From the NCBI GenBank assembly GCA_934047225.1, contig OW203985.1, forward strand, positions 10,867,501 through 10,931,500: a stretch of DNA of 64,000 bases, given 5' to 3'. How positions within the stretch are numbered: the first letter of the stretch is position 1; each line of letters begins with the position of its first letter. Of this stretch, positions 1-12,354 are shown one piece after another. The position numbers were made by a program, and so were the translations under genes. The notes beneath the pieces are model-generated. The model made no database searches, was not told the origin of the DNA, and saw only the letters and a list, made by a program, of their open reading frames with translations. Source of the DNA: Ypsolopha sequella (taxonomy: Eukaryota > Arthropoda > Insecta > Lepidoptera > Ypsolophidae).

Positions 1-2
1 AA

Positions 3-2609
3 TTTTGGCAATTAGAAGAGGTGCATTGTGAACCTGCTTCTAGTCCCGCAAATGATGAATGTGAAAAATTATTTATTAACAATGTGTCACGTGACCCCGC
101 TGGTCGCTATTCGGTTTCTTTACCGTTCGCACGGAATCCTAACATACTAGGAAACTCGTACCATCACGCAAAAAAGTGTTTTATGTCTCTTGAGCGTAGG
201 TTTGTTTCTAACGCAGATTTACGTTCCGAGTATAACAATATAATAAATGAATACCTAACTAAAGGTTACATATCCCCGCTTCATAATGATGACCAATTAT
301 CTCTTGGTTATTATATTCCGCATCATCCCGTAGTGCGTGTTGATAAATCAACGACAAAGGTGCGTATTTGTATGAATGCCAGTACTAAGACTGACTCCGC
401 TGATGGTACTCGTGTCTCATTAAATGACACGCTGCACACAGGTGCTAATTTGCAAAACGATTTGTTTTTAATTTTACTTGACTTCCGCTTGTATGAAATC
501 GCTTTTACCTCGGATATCAAACAAATGTTCTTACAAGTTTTGGTTAACGCCGATGATCGCAAATTTCAAAAGTTTTTATACCGCTTTGACACGTGTTCAC
601 CGCTTATCGCTTATCAGTTCAATCGCGTCTGCTTTGGACTACGTAGTAGCCCTTTCCTTGCGATGAGAGTAGTCAGGAAACTCTGTGAGGATGGGAGTTC
701 AGCGTACCCGCTCGCCGCTACTGTAGCCGCACGAAACTGTTACATGGACGACATCTGCTATAGCACGCCCACCGTGCAGGGCTCCTTACAGCTCAGAGAT
801 GAGCTGGTAGGATTGCTTAAGGCCGGTGGCTTTGAGCTCGTCAAGTGGTCTAGTAACTGTCAACAGTTACTTGATACACTGCCTGATACTCACCGCTTAA
901 ATTCTAGTAAGAATTTTGAAGAACAAACTCAAACTCTTAAAGTTCTTGGCTTACAGTGGTCGCCTGATTCTGACGAGTTCTCTTTTACTGTATCGCTAGA
1001 TAGTCGCCCATGTACTAAACGCAATGTTTTGTCCGTGATAGCACGTCAGTACGACGTCCTCGGCTTTACCGCTCCTGTGATCTTGTACGCAAAATTACTC
1101 TTGCAGAAAATCTGTATTTTAAAATTAGACTGGGATGAAACACTACCCTCTGATATTGCGCAGATTTGGCAAAACTATTTGAAGGAGCTACCTGTTTTGC
1201 GGGATTTACGTATTAAACGCCACTTAGACGTGTTCCAAAATTCGAAAATTTCGATAATATCATTTGCAGACGCAAGTGAACGTGGATACGGATGTGTCGT
1301 ATATATTAGAGTACAAGATGACTCAGACACTTGCACTAGCATTCGGCTGGTATGCGCAAAGTCAAAAGTCTGTCCGCTCAAGACCGTCAGTGTCGCCCGC
1401 CTTGAGCTTTGTGCCTCGTTACTCATGTCGAAATTAACTCGTCGTGTAGTTGACGCTTATAAAATACGTCACAATATTGAACGTATTTACTGTTTTACCG
1501 ATTCTATGGTAACTTTACACTGGATACATTCCTCACCGCACAGGTTTAAAACCTTTGTCGCGACGCGTATAACAAAAATAATATCCGCTATTCCCGCTGA
1601 ATGTTTTTACCATACAGCTGGTTCTCAAAATCCGAGACAAACCTTCCCTTTCATGGCAGATTTACCATCATGCCGCGTTAATGAGGCTAAAGCTTTTGTC
1701 CACTGCGCTGTGGATTATTGTGGTCCTATCAGTATCACTCCGTATCGAAAACGTGGAGTCCGTCCCGTCAAATGTTACCTCTGCATATTTGTATGCCTGG
1801 TGACTCGTGCAGTTCACGTTGAATTGGCAACTGATCTTAGCACGAACACTTTTCTTTCCGCGTTCAAACGTTTTTTATCTAGACGTGGAGCAGTGTCTTT
1901 CGTATATTCAGATAATGCTACGAACTTTGTAGGCGCTAGAAATGCCCTCTCAGAAATTTACAATTTGACAAATTCCGAAGAATTTAAAACGTCTTTCGCG
2001 AATGAACTTGCCGATCATAGAATACAATGGAAATTTAATATTCCACGTAGCCCACATTTTGGGGGACATTATGAGATATATGTCAAAGGATTTAAGACGC
2101 ATTTGCATAGAGTAGTAGGTACTCAACTGTTGACCTACGAAGAATTATTAACTGTAGTTACGCAAATAGAATGTGTCATAAATTCTCGTCCGCTTACGCT
2201 GCTGAGTGAAGATCCATCTGAACTTAGCGCGTTAACTCCTGCACATTTTCTGATGTCAACTCCTTTAAAAGAATTACCCGCTTGTAAGGTGGCTGATGAG
2301 CCAGTTAATTTATTACGTCGCTACGCGTTGCTTGATCAAATGGTAGAATCGTTCGCAAGGCGATGGAAGAATGATTATCTCCATCTTCTCCAGTCTAGAG
2401 GAAAATGGAATACACCTTCCAACCCAATCAAAATTGGATCTGTTGTCGTTGTAGTTACCGATAACACTCCACCGCTTCAATGGCCGCTCGGTGTTATTGT
2501 AGCTGTATACCCTGGCAAAGATAATGTCATTAGGGTAGCTTCTGTCAAAACGACGACAGGTGTTTACAAACGACCTGTCGTGCGTCTTTGCCCTCTCCCA
2601 TCTCAATAA
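3..2609 (+). pseudogene. BEL/Pao retrotransposon pol, 5'-partial and internally deleted
   Basis: This frame encodes the reverse transcriptase, RNase H and integrase of a BEL/Pao LTR retrotransposon. It is open to the left edge, so gag, protease and the true start lie outside the window. Counting from the codon at 21, reverse transcriptase shows YMDD at residues 241-244 and the RNase H aspartate is in FADAS near residue 417. Integrase shows D in AVDYCGP (565), D in YSDNATNF (631) and E in HYEIYVKGF (685), so the DDE triad is present. Between RNase H and integrase (about residues 535-548) the sequence jumps from an AGSQNP motif almost straight to the MADLPSCRV segment before the integrase core. 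In the family this interval holds a few hundred residues including the zinc-binding part, so an in-frame internal deletion is inferred. The frame is otherwise free of stops, but the protein is unlikely to integrate DNA. Confidence 0.85.
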
Positions 2610-2684
2610 CTCCTTTCTTTGCCCCCGCTTCAAAATTTCGTTATTCTCTGTCTTATTTTTACTTTTCTATTCTTATTTTAAAAC

Positions 2685-3231
2685 CAATGGTTTTAACGCC
2701 GGGGGCAAATGTTCGCGCCACTTCTTGTGGCTCTCATACTGCGGGGTAGTTGTGAATTAATATTTTCAACTGTCATTTTCGCTGCATCTCCACCCGCTTA
2801 GTTTTGGACGCAAATCAATCAGTCGTCAATCAGAAGCCTTTCACGCCGGAGGTATACGCTGATTGTCATTCGACTAGGTCCTACCTCGACCCTACCGCCC
2901 GCCATTTTGAGATCGCACCCGCTGTGCGCCTCATTTTCATCTATTACTATTACGAAGAAGATTAGCCGAGAAGAGCGCAACCAGGCACGAAGAGGAAGAA
3001 GAAAACCATCTTGGAGAACACCAGAGACTTGGTGGCTCAGGCGAAGCGTGGTTTGTGGTGCATGCAGCTCCTTCCCAAGGTCAGATCTTTCATCTTCGTA
3101 ATTATTTCTCTTCACTTCCCGCTATTTTTAAAACCTATGGTGATACAAAGCACTGCCGTCATATCGCGTGCTCATTCTAAGTTTATTTTGCTTTTAGGAT
3201 TGGAATTTGGGTTATTTTTGGTAAAATTACA
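2685..3231 (+). repeat. Probable BEL/Pao polypurine tract and 3' LTR
   Basis: Just after the pol stop there is a purine run (CGGGGGCAAA, about 2699-2709) followed by TGTTCGCGCC at 2710, the usual arrangement of polypurine tract and LTR start. A TG..CA-type LTR could run from 2710 to a TTACA near 3231, about 520 bp, which is normal for the family. The 5' LTR is outside the window, so neither end can be checked by comparison and the right boundary is a guess. Confidence 0.45.
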
Positions 3232-4764
3232 TTATGTGTGAATTGAATTTTAATATTGTTATTAAGTGTGAAAAATGTACAATATTTAAGTTAAATATAG
3301 CATTATTTACGTAGAGCTTATGTTTGGTTTCTGATGAATATCAGTACACAAAAAAGAAAAAGATTGGTTTAAATATTGAATTGTCTCTTTGACGTAACTC
3401 GTACCTTGTGTAGTTTTGTCATTTAGTCAAGTTTTTTTTTTCATTGTTATAATTAGGTTATGCTCGTATAAAATTTTGTAATTGAGACTGAGAATAAAAT
3501 AAAATATATTTTATTGTACTAAATTTTAATTTATGTAACTATTAATTTATTATTTTTAATTTTATTATTTCAATTCTTATTAGATACTATTATCTAAGTA
3601 CAACCAACAGAAAATGGCCCATGTCCACTTTATGCTACTATTATAATGGCAAGTTTGTTCTGTTATGTCTTTCTGCTGATGGTTTAGGTGGGAATACTTG
3701 TTAAAAGCTATCACTGTGTGCACTGAAACTAGTTACTGAAAGTAGTAACACTTACTATAACTTGTGCTGATTGTAAATGTATATACTAAACAACTTTTAA
3801 TTCAATCACAAGTCAAAATACAAAAAAAATTACACGGCAAGTTCCTTGCGTTTTAATTCTATAGTTAGGGTTTGGCAGAATACCAGCGCTGTAGCTCCTC
3901 TTGTAACATTAGACTGAGCTAAACTTATTTTTCTTCAGCAAAACAAGCACTTTACTTAATTTTAGTTGCATTTACTATTTATTATTTATACAAGTTTTTA
4001 AAGAGTCCATGTATTTTTTGTTTATTTTCCTATTGTAACTTACAACTCTCAATTTTTCTTCTGTTAAAATAGCTTAACTTTTACCTTTGATTCGTTTGAT
4101 AAATAGACACAAATTCAAAACCAAATAAAAAACAACTTTCAAGTACATGGCGGCTTTTGCGGCAGCTCTGTTTGAAGCGCGGAAAATTAACAGGTCCCAC
4201 CATGCTCCATTGGAAGTACAGCACAGCGGCACAACTCATGTGATCAGTCTTGACAGGCTTTCGCGCAGTTCCGCCTAAAAGCTGCAAAATGAGTTAAATT
4301 GTTAAGCGGTTGAAATGTTCGCAAACAATAGTTGGCGGCGATAAGACTTGTAATGTGGTTTGGATTATGTTTTACATCAACCGCTACCTATTTAATATTA
4401 TTGCAACTCGAAGCAAAACAAAATGATTAATCAAAATCTAGGATATTCAGTAAATATGTTGTAAGTATTTGAAATAAAGGGCTCATCAGGTAGTCAACCG
4501 AGTGTTGACTGTGACATGCTTTGACACTTAGAACATCTCTGATGGGGGTACAAACAAGTCGTGAAGAAATGTTTTCGAAAATTTTTACTGGGCTACTTTT
4601 GAATTCCAAAAGGGGAAGAGCTTAATTTTCAGTTTTCGTTTGAACATTACGCGAGAGGAGATTGTGTGAAATGAATTCCGGTGCTTAGAGCAGATACGTA
4701 TTACATAGGTATGGCTATGACAGCGCGCTCTACCATTTAGTAATGCATTATTGAGAAGGTACAA
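3232..4764. other. No gene seen
   Basis: AT-rich sequence with only short chance reading frames. I see no splice-bounded coding segment, tRNA or clear transposon end here. Confidence 0.6.
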
Positions 4765-4769
4765 TTAGG

Positions 4770-5030
4770 GTACTTTAAGGTCTAGTGACCGCCTCTGTGG
4801 TGTGGTTTGAGTACTCGACCTCTAATCCGACGGTCGCGGGTTCAATATCTCGTAGGGGCACATTTGGGTGCATATTTTTGCTTGAAATACAGCAATATAG
4901 CTCTCACCACCCATCACGCTGGATTGTAGTGATCGTCGATAATACGTGGGTGTCCAAATGTGGACAGTTATTTGCAGTTTTTCATACTTGGAAACATCTC
5001 TGACAGCCCTTCGGAGATTCAGGTGAAGAT
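4770..5030 (+). repeat. tRNA-derived SINE, family 1
   Basis: The segment starts with a tRNA-like head: a box-A-like stretch (GTGGTTTGAGTACTCG, about 4800) and a box-B-like GCGGGTTCAATATC near 4836-4849. These are the internal RNA polymerase III promoter of tRNA-derived SINEs. The tail includes GGGGCACATTTGGG and a block ending near CCCTTCGGAGATTCAG that resembles the 3' part of the other SINEs in this window. It does not fold as a functional tRNA. Confidence 0.6.
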
Positions 5031-6197
5031 TTATGAAAGTTTTCATGAACATTTTCTTATGTTTGTAAATTATTACATAAGTAAATTTTCTTATGTCACA
5101 CAGAGATAATCTACGTTTTATCATTAAATTTTGTTACATCGCATGTGTCGCAACTCGCGGCCTCTGACGGAATATCAGCGTCACAGTTTTGCTGTGGCAT
5201 TTTGCTGAGACAGAGACTTTTTTGTTGGCTGCATCTTATAAACTACCTCAGGCTGTATAATACTTATATGTATAAGCTTTAAACTGTTTATTATTTAGAG
5301 TATTTGGTTTTTTGTAATGGTGTAGCTTTCAAAATAAACGCCTTGTCTTTCTTCTTCTTCTTTCTTTCAAAATGTATACAAAGACAAAAAAAGTATCTAC
5401 GCTTTATCGAAGATCTCTTATGAACTTAAAAAAAAGTATGTTATCGACGCTTTTTCTTATTTATTTAGAGTCCAGTTAGTTTTCTTTCTTTCTTTCCCTG
5501 TCCAAAGCCAAAGCTTCAGCTTATACTGTTGAATTATCACTATTGCTGGATTCCATTTTCTTTACGGAAATTGCTTAGTAAAATTTGTAGTTAGTATACG
5601 TAAGTACCTACTTCACTTTCTTTACACAAAATCGTTCGCCGCGCCGCACCGCAGGTAGCTGCAGCTTACTTCTAGTGCGGGAACTTGGAGCACGGAGCGG
5701 GATACGAATTAAATTGAACTTGCGTGCGAGTTGATTCATTTCACTTGATTCAGTTTTAGTCCACTGGTGTTGATTCGGTGTAACACGATTTTACTTATTG
5801 GACAGGATTAAACTTAATTAAGCGTTCTGTCTTTTTCTTTCTATATTGAAAAGACAAAAACAAGACGCGAAAGATAAGGTCAGTCCTGTAAAATAAATTA
5901 AATCGTGTTACAACAAATCGAAACCAGTCCAACCGCTCGGATTGTTTCTAGAAGCATGCGTTATTGATAAAATTTCAAGCTAAGCCAGTTTTTTTTTTTA
6001 AATTTCAAGTTTTTGTCAAATTCATCACATTTGCATACTAAGTAGAAATGTTGTTTTTTACTTAACCTAAATTATTTCCATAGGTATTTCATTTATATAT
6101 TTTATTACAAAGATTATAAAATAATCATACATGTGATAAAACATTGAACCTTTTAAATTCGTATACATATAGTTCCAAGAATAAATGAAAATTTAGT
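5031..6197. other. No gene seen; contains a short inverted repeat
   Basis: Mostly AT-rich. A slightly GC-richer stretch lies at about 5635-5720 without a recognisable gene. GTAACACGATTTTACTTATT near 5778 pairs imperfectly with a reverse copy near 5890-5912. Confidence 0.5.
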
Positions 6198-6343
6198 AAT
6201 TATTTTAAACAGATTATAAATATAAATAAAAAAGTATTAATTATTATCGAGATATATTTCGATCAACCTGTGGTCGTCGTCAGTCGAATTCTTCTTTATC
6301 AATTAGTTTTTTATTTATATTTATAATCTGTTTAAAATAATTA
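6198..6343. repeat. Hairpin-forming inverted repeat (MITE-like)
   Basis: About 35 bases around 6198-6232 (AACAGATTATAAATATAAAT and neighbours) recur as reverse complement at about 6306-6343, separated by a loop of about 73 bases. No transposase or target duplication could be assigned. Confidence 0.6.
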
Positions 6344-8991
6344 AAAGTCAAAAAAAAAAGCTTTCAAATAATATTTATTCAATTATTCCTCGCACATGCG
6401 ATATTATAAAAACTCAAAATGAAATAGTAATCATAATAAACAAACAGCACAAATTCTAGAATTTATTTTTCTATTCTCCACCAAAGATTTCAAAAATTTA
6501 GATGAGCCCTGGCACGTAAAATCTATTGCAATATTTTTGAATGTGTGCGTTAACATAATGCCGACGCGCGCACAATATGAGTGCGCAATCTGTGTACTTA
6601 CCTACGGTCAGCAAACTGATCAGACTACTAAAATCGTAAAAATTAAAAACTTTAAGATCACTTAAGGCGTCCAACTATCACTGTGTTGTGTTCAGATGAG
6701 CACTGATTCCAAACGTGTGAGCGTCACCCATTTAAAGGTGTAAACATTTTGGTGCTGTCATACTACGGTAAGGGCTTATCTTTACTTTTGAAATCTTTGT
6801 TCTCCGCATTATTTACATTTCCCTCGGCAGGTGAGGTGAAACGACAAAAAGACTCACGTTATCGTTAAGTTTTCATGTTAAACTAACTCTAGACAGCTAG
6901 TTAATCCCTAGAGTGGAGTTAAGCTCACAAAATCTTGTAAACTCCGGCCGTTCATTCGAGAGAATGGTGACGTTTGCAAATGTCAGGGGATAAAACCTTT
7001 TTTTTACTGTTTTGCATTTCAATATTTTATATTTATCATGATGATTTTAGGGTAGATTGCATATCTTTAAAAGGTCCCATTTGTTAATAAAAGTATTTTT
7101 GTCGTATATATTTTCCACTTCCTAGTACAAAACTTAATAAATCAGCTGACTCAATTTCTACGTAAAAGTTAAAAAAAAAGCGCAAAAAATATTATTTTTG
7201 GCGAAAAGTTGTCTATTAGCGATACTGTGTTCACTTGAATTTAAGAACCTTATATAACCTTATATAATATTATTATACCTTATATATTTAATACACAAAC
7301 ACGGATAGCATATTTATAACATTCGAGGATAAAGATAGAAGCCGAATAAAGTTATTTTTTTAATCAATAAAATGTGTCAAGTTATTTCTGTCAAATCAGC
7401 AATCATAATGCCTGTTGTAGGAATCCTCGACTTTTTGAGTCGACATTTCAGAAAAAGGTTTATAATATCTGCGGTGTAAGGCAGTGTTGTCGTTTTATAA
7501 AACTGATATACCTTACCAAATAATAAGATCGTATATATATTCTATTCCAGGGATTTTATTTATAAAAAAAGTTTAAATAATCATAATTTGGATTTATTTC
7601 GTCCCATTTGTTGTACCGTTGATATTTTTTTAACGTGCCTTTACTTATTTTTGTCGTGAAGAAGCTCTTGTTGACTTCTAGTATTTTTTCGAGATATCGC
7701 CACACTCCATCTGTCATCATTCTCTCGAATTAACGGCAGCAGTTTAGAGATGTAGAGTCGAGTAGAGCTTTGGTTCTGTTTGCTGTGCCGGCGCCTCGAC
7801 AACTGGAGCTTTCTCTGTTATACCGTGATGGTTGTCCTATGTTCTTTGGGGGAAATTTCCGCTTGCTTATTTACACTTTTATAGAATTGTAACAATAAGT
7901 GCAAAAAGAGGCAAGCGGTAATTTCCACGACAGTGCATATAAGGTAAATGATTGAAACATTGAAAACTTTGTTTCCAGAATTAAGCTCCAAAATCTTCTA
8001 TATGTAGTGCAGACGAGAGCTTTGTTTTAATTACAGTTTAGTTGTACTTCGAAAAGAGCTTTTCATTTTCTGCCGTGCAGGGCGAGGCTTCGTTTGAGGT
8101 AGATATAGCAAAGTTTGAAAGCGAGTGTGGTCCAGAACTAATTGTAATAAAACTTTAGAAGCTTAGAGTATACTTGTAAATGTATCCTCCAAGTTCAAAA
8201 GATTTAGATGATGTGACGTCTAGACAATTCGTGATTTCATCAATATAGTATTTTCATCCCGATCCATATTAAGAAATTGTGTTTACGCGGTAGCTTACAT
8301 TAGGTACAATCGCCAAAATTTCCACAGACCCATATTTTGCTCTTATTCTAGCATACTTAGTGAGAAAAATTTAAACAATATTTTTATTTAAGATTTTGTT
8401 TCTGATTATAAAGAAAATTAATAAGTACAGACAAAAAAGCTTTCTAAAATATTAAAATAAGCTTGCAGCCTTACAGTTATTATATTTCAAAGGACTATTG
8501 CTGAGATACAAACTGGAAATAACTAGACAAGTTATTATCATATCAGTGTACGTCATACATAGGTTTCAGAACATAACAGTTTTGATACAAGTTTACACAA
8601 GTAACTTAGTTTTGCTCAATGCTTTGTTATTTGAAATAGAACTTTCCAGAGCATAAATAGTAAGCTAGTTTGACAAAGTAGGGTATATAAGTTTTAAACT
8701 ACGAATTTCGTTATTTACTTGCCTGGTAAAAGCCTCACTGGAAACAATTAATTTATAAAGCCAGCTGGCAAAGTTTTCTTTTAGTGAAGTTCTGTTCTGT
8801 TTAATAGATCCCTAGATAAAGATTCCAAAAATAATATACTATTTTCTCAAAATAATACATTCTTTACTGAAGTAGATATGCAAGTTCTAAAAGTGTCGGT
8901 TTTTTCCGTAGCACCTTGAGTCGTTCAAAAAAGAATTAGCATTATTATAAATAAATAAGTCTAGAATTTTTGTTACTATTATTTTCTTCTA
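6344..8991. other. No gene seen; one small inverted repeat
   Basis: AT-rich intergenic or intronic sequence with no supported gene. At about 7852-7925 the stretch TTTCCGCTTGCTTATTTAC is matched imperfectly in inverted orientation by GAGGCAAGCGGTAATTTCC, giving a short hairpin. Confidence 0.55.
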
Positions 8992-9835
8992 TGTGTAAAA
9001 TAAACCCTGACTGACTGACTGATCTATCATGCCCAGACCAAATGGCTGGGACATGAAATTTGGACTGTATTGTTATTCATTATTATATTGGATCCCTAGA
9101 GACGGTTGGCGAAGAGTCGGGAGGCCACTGATGCGATGGACTGATGAGCTGAAGAAACTAGACTTATTATGGTGGAGACATGCCCCTGACAGAGCCTTGT
9201 GGAACAGGATGTCGAAAGACTTCATTGCTCAGAATAGCTATACCAAAGAATCAAAATAGTCCTGCCAGCCGGAACAAGTCACCCAGGCAAGCCTGGTCAG
9301 CTAGGGTGATATAGACTAAACCTCACTGAAACCTCAGTGAGAGGCCTATCATGTCCTACACTAAGGACTTAGTTATATAAGCATGACATTGTAATGTATT
9401 TTATGTATTTTAACGTCAATTTAATGTATTTTAATGTAAAATGTATGTATATGAACTACTTAGATTTTTATTCATAAACAATCAACATAATTAATTACAA
9501 TACAACTTGAAAATTTAAAACTTAAAAAATAACTAAAACTAAAACTACTAAAACATTAAAATGCCTAAAAAATAAACCTAATTAAGAATAAATTAATGTA
9601 AAATTATTTTCTTTCAATCTTATAATTTAATTTAATTTTGCATGTTAGAAATTAAATATATTTTTAAGTAATTTGCATGTAAGATGTAATTATCAAATTG
9701 TAATAATTATTATTATTATTATATGTACATAGGTTCCTTGCATGACGTAGACATCTGCTAAGAAGGGATTTTAAGAATTCCCGCGGGATCGTGAGAAACG
9801 GGATCTACGCGAGCAACGCACGGGGCGTCCGCTAG
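8992..9835 (+). mobile_element. Helitron-like fragment carrying a nested LINE insertion
   Basis: The left part (about 8992-9072, with repeated GACT and a CATGAAATTTGGACTG block) and the right part (about 9728-9835, with AGGTTCCTTG, CCCGCGGGATCG and GCGTCCGCTAG|T) are two pieces of one repeat. A reverse-strand copy at 26085-26285 carries the same blocks in continuous order. The 3' terminus CTAG followed by T after a GC-rich stretch is the usual Helitron 3' end. The interval 9073-9727 between the pieces is LINE sequence. No Rep/helicase coding is present, so it is non-autonomous. Confidence 0.55.
9073..9725 (+). pseudogene. LINE (non-LTR) 3' fragment: end of ORF2, 3'UTR, (ATT)n tail
   Basis: From about 9090 to 9259 the translation reads WIPRDGWRRVGRP, then RWTDELKKL, then a W and DRALWNR motif. 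This is the C-terminal end typical of insect LINE reverse-transcriptase proteins (pattern: PR.G.R..GRP..RW.D, then W....DR..W). A stop at 9257-9259 is followed by about 450 bases of non-coding sequence ending in a TAATAATTATTATTATTATT tail around 9702-9722. The 5' end is truncated, as is usual for LINE copies. It sits inside the Helitron-like repeat. Confidence 0.7.
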
Positions 9836-9962
9836 TGTTACCATGTAAGAGTAATAGCCTCGTCATCACCGCTCTATTATTCAGTGCCACTTTTAAACAG
9901 TGGCTCGCATTAAAATGATGTGTCATATGGACATCAATTTGTCATTTCACCCGCATATCATA

Positions 9963-10381
9963 ATAGGTCTTTACATATGAAATTGCCGTTTTCTATAGAG
10001 ATTTTGAAGGAAACTCAATTTTCAGTACTTACATTTTTGCATTTTTTTAGGAATGACTAATCCAAATTATGTAATTTCTTTTGTGTATGAATTAAACAAC
10101 GTTAGGCTAACAGCAACATTAGTTTAATATTTGAAAAGTGTCAGCTGTAAAAAATTATTACGAATCTTATCATGGAAATTTTGGATGGCATTTAGGACTG
10201 TTTTTGAAGATTTAATTTTGGTTATCAAACTGATAATAAAATAAATTTAATACGTAGATGTAAAACCTTGAAATCAACTTTCAAACAAAAAAGAAATAAT
10301 GGAAATAGCTATTGAATTACAGGAATTATGAACTCATGAATCTGTAAGAAAACTTCTGCAATTTCATATGTAAAGACCTAT
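9963..10381. mobile_element. Non-autonomous mariner-type MITE with TA target site
   Basis: Terminal inverted repeats ATAGGTCTTTACATATGA.. at 9963 and ..TCATATGTAAAGACCTAT ending at 10381 match for about 24-25 bases (through AAATTGC). Each end is directly flanked by TA (9961-9962 and 10382-10383), the target duplication of Tc1/mariner elements. The 419-bp interior has no transposase. Confidence 0.75.
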
Positions 10382-10534
10382 TATTTTGAGAAGTGTCCTA
10401 ATGCAGTACTGTCTCTCTGCCTATATCCTGTCTGATGATGATGTTGTTTAAATTTAGAGTTACGTAACTGGATTAGACACGCTTGTTAGCAATCCTTAGA
10501 GCTCGGTAGGTCAAACTTAAAATTAACTTAATTT

Positions 10535-10612
10535 ATAGCACACTGTGCGTAAAATGACCACTTTACGCACGCTGCGCGTGCGTAAAGTCGGCATTTTCCG
10601 CACTTGTGCTAT
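10535..10612. repeat. Near-perfect 78-bp hairpin (GC-rich foldback)
   Basis: ATAGCACACTGTGCGTAAAA at the left pairs with a reverse-complementary right arm ending in CACTTGTGCTAT. The arms are about 37 bases with a few mismatches around a TGC centre. A second, weaker palindrome (AAAAGTTATACG.. against ..CGAGTAACTTTT) follows at about 10614-10647. Confidence 0.75.
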
Positions 10613-10888
10613 GAAAAGTTATACGAAACTCGTGCGAGTAACTTTTTCTCGACTCGTGTGATTGCAGCACTCGCCTTCGGCTCGTGCCGCTCGTCAGAAA
10701 ACGTTTCATCGCTCTCATATCGTAATGTACTATTTCTTACTTGCTTTTGTTGGTAGAATTCAACCCGTAGATAAAAAAGAAACCCTTTTAGCCAAAGCTA
10801 AGCTGTCTATCTGGCTAAAGTCGGAATCAGCAACATTTGTAAAGATAAAATATAAATGTATCTACTACACCAATTTTTTATTATTATA

Positions 10889-10960
10889 CTAGCCCGCGAC
10901 TCCAACCGCGTTTATTCAATCTTTGCCCGTTTTCTGCTTGGTGATTATTTTATCGACACT
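10889..10960 (-). mobile_element. Helitron-like 3' end (minus strand)
   Basis: On the minus strand the sequence ends GGTTGGAGTCGCGGGCTAG followed by T, the GC-rich CTAG|T terminus seen at other Helitron-like ends in this window. The 5' limit is unknown. Confidence 0.4.
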
Positions 10961-11004
10961 TCCTATAACCTGTGAATTGACAGGGTCACTACGATGATAA
11001 TATA

Positions 11005-12014
11005 CAGGGTGGAAAAAATGAAAGGGCCCTGGAGGGGAACTACCTTAAATCCTTTAGTTAGCTCATTTTACTGAAAGGAAACATTCCTTTATTTTTTAAA
11101 AGAAATAAAACTGCATTCAAAGATCTTCTAAAATTTGCTTGTCTCACCCGGGAACTGAACCAACTAAAAATTAAAAAAATAAACCCTCGCTATTTTATCA
11201 TACGAATCGGTAGGATTATTGTTCAGGATAAAATTTGTCTACTAAACTAAAGTCTTACACTCATCTGTTGTACGAGATACCCATGAAATTGAATATTTAT
11301 TACAAGTTCTTTATTAACAATACCTAGTACTGTTTACTTGTAAAGTAATAATTATACGCCATTATTACACAATGACAGCACGGAATGAAAGCAAAACAAA
11401 ACAAAATTTTAATTCCGAACGAAATTTATGGTTCGAACTTCAAATTTTTTGCTCCGCGTTGCAAAAAAAATACATTCCTTTTTTAAACTTTTTGTCAGTA
11501 CGCCTAGTGCAAGAAGTAATTGTGCTCTGCATACATTTATTATTACCATTTAACGATTTTCTTATTGAAGTCTTCAACAAGGTACTTAAGATAAATAACA
11601 TTAGCAAGCTTGTACTTCATACGATGTCTTTGGATGTAAGAGAGATAAGAAAATTAGAACGTTTCACTCACTTGTTACAAGTGAACAGTACTAGGTATTG
11701 TTAACAAAGAACTTGTAATAAATATTTAATTTCATGAGTATCTCATACAACAGATGAGTGTAAGACCAAATGTTTATTAGACAAATTTTATTCTGAACAA
11801 TAATCCTACCGATTCGTATGATAAAATAGCGAGGGTTTATTTTTTTAATTTTTAGTTGGTTCGATTCCCGGGTGAGACAAGCGAATTTCAGAATATCTTT
11901 GAATGCAGTTTTGTTTCTTTTAAAAAATAAAGGAATGTTTCCTTTCAGTAAAATGAGCTAACTAAACGATTTAAGGTAGCTCACCTCCAGGGCCCTTAAA
12001 TTTTTTCCACCCTG
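11005..12014. mobile_element. 1-kb foldback transposon with ~340-bp inverted repeats
   Basis: The ends CAGGGTGGAAAAAAT.. and ..TTTTTTCCACCCTG are inverted copies, and the similarity continues for about 340 bases (left arm 11005-11346, right arm about 11670-12014). TATA directly flanks both ends (11001-11004, 12015-12018), consistent with a TA or TATA target duplication. The unique centre holds a 110-codon open frame (11372-11704) that I do not recognise and that may be chance. The element class is unassigned; long arms with a TA-type site suggest a non-autonomous DNA transposon. Confidence 0.8.
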
Positions 12015-12103
12015 TATAAAAACCGCATGCAAGTCCGTTAAGTGATTCTCAAGTTAAAACGGAACAGGCTAGACGTCAAAATTGTAGTTGCTTCTCAGTA
12101 CAG

Positions 12104-12336
12104 CAGTGGCGTGCACAGAACTTTTTTCCGGAAAAGCAATCAGAAGGTCAAGTACGACAATAAAATAAATAAAAAGTTTGTATGAAAATGGTCACTCTAG
12201 GGTAGGCAGTGCCTACCCTGGCGTCATACAAACTTTTTTTTTTCAAAGTGTTATTTAAATATTTTCATATTTTTTTTTATTGTCAATCTTGACCTTTTGA
12301 CTTCTTTTCCGGAAAAAAGTTCTGTGCACGCCACTG
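12104..12336. mobile_element. hAT-type MITE with 8-bp target duplication
   Basis: A 233-bp palindromic element with ends CAGTGGCGTGCACAGAA.. and ..TTCTGTGCACGCCACTG. Both sides carry CAGTACAG (12096-12103 and 12337-12344), the 8-bp duplication typical of hAT transposons, whose ends often start CAGTGGCG. It has no coding capacity. Confidence 0.85.
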
Positions 12337-12354
12337 CAGTACAGTAGATACGAA

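Noticed and set aside
2907..3241. Short open frames downstream of the BEL/Pao pol
   Set aside because: They lie in the probable LTR and have no domain.
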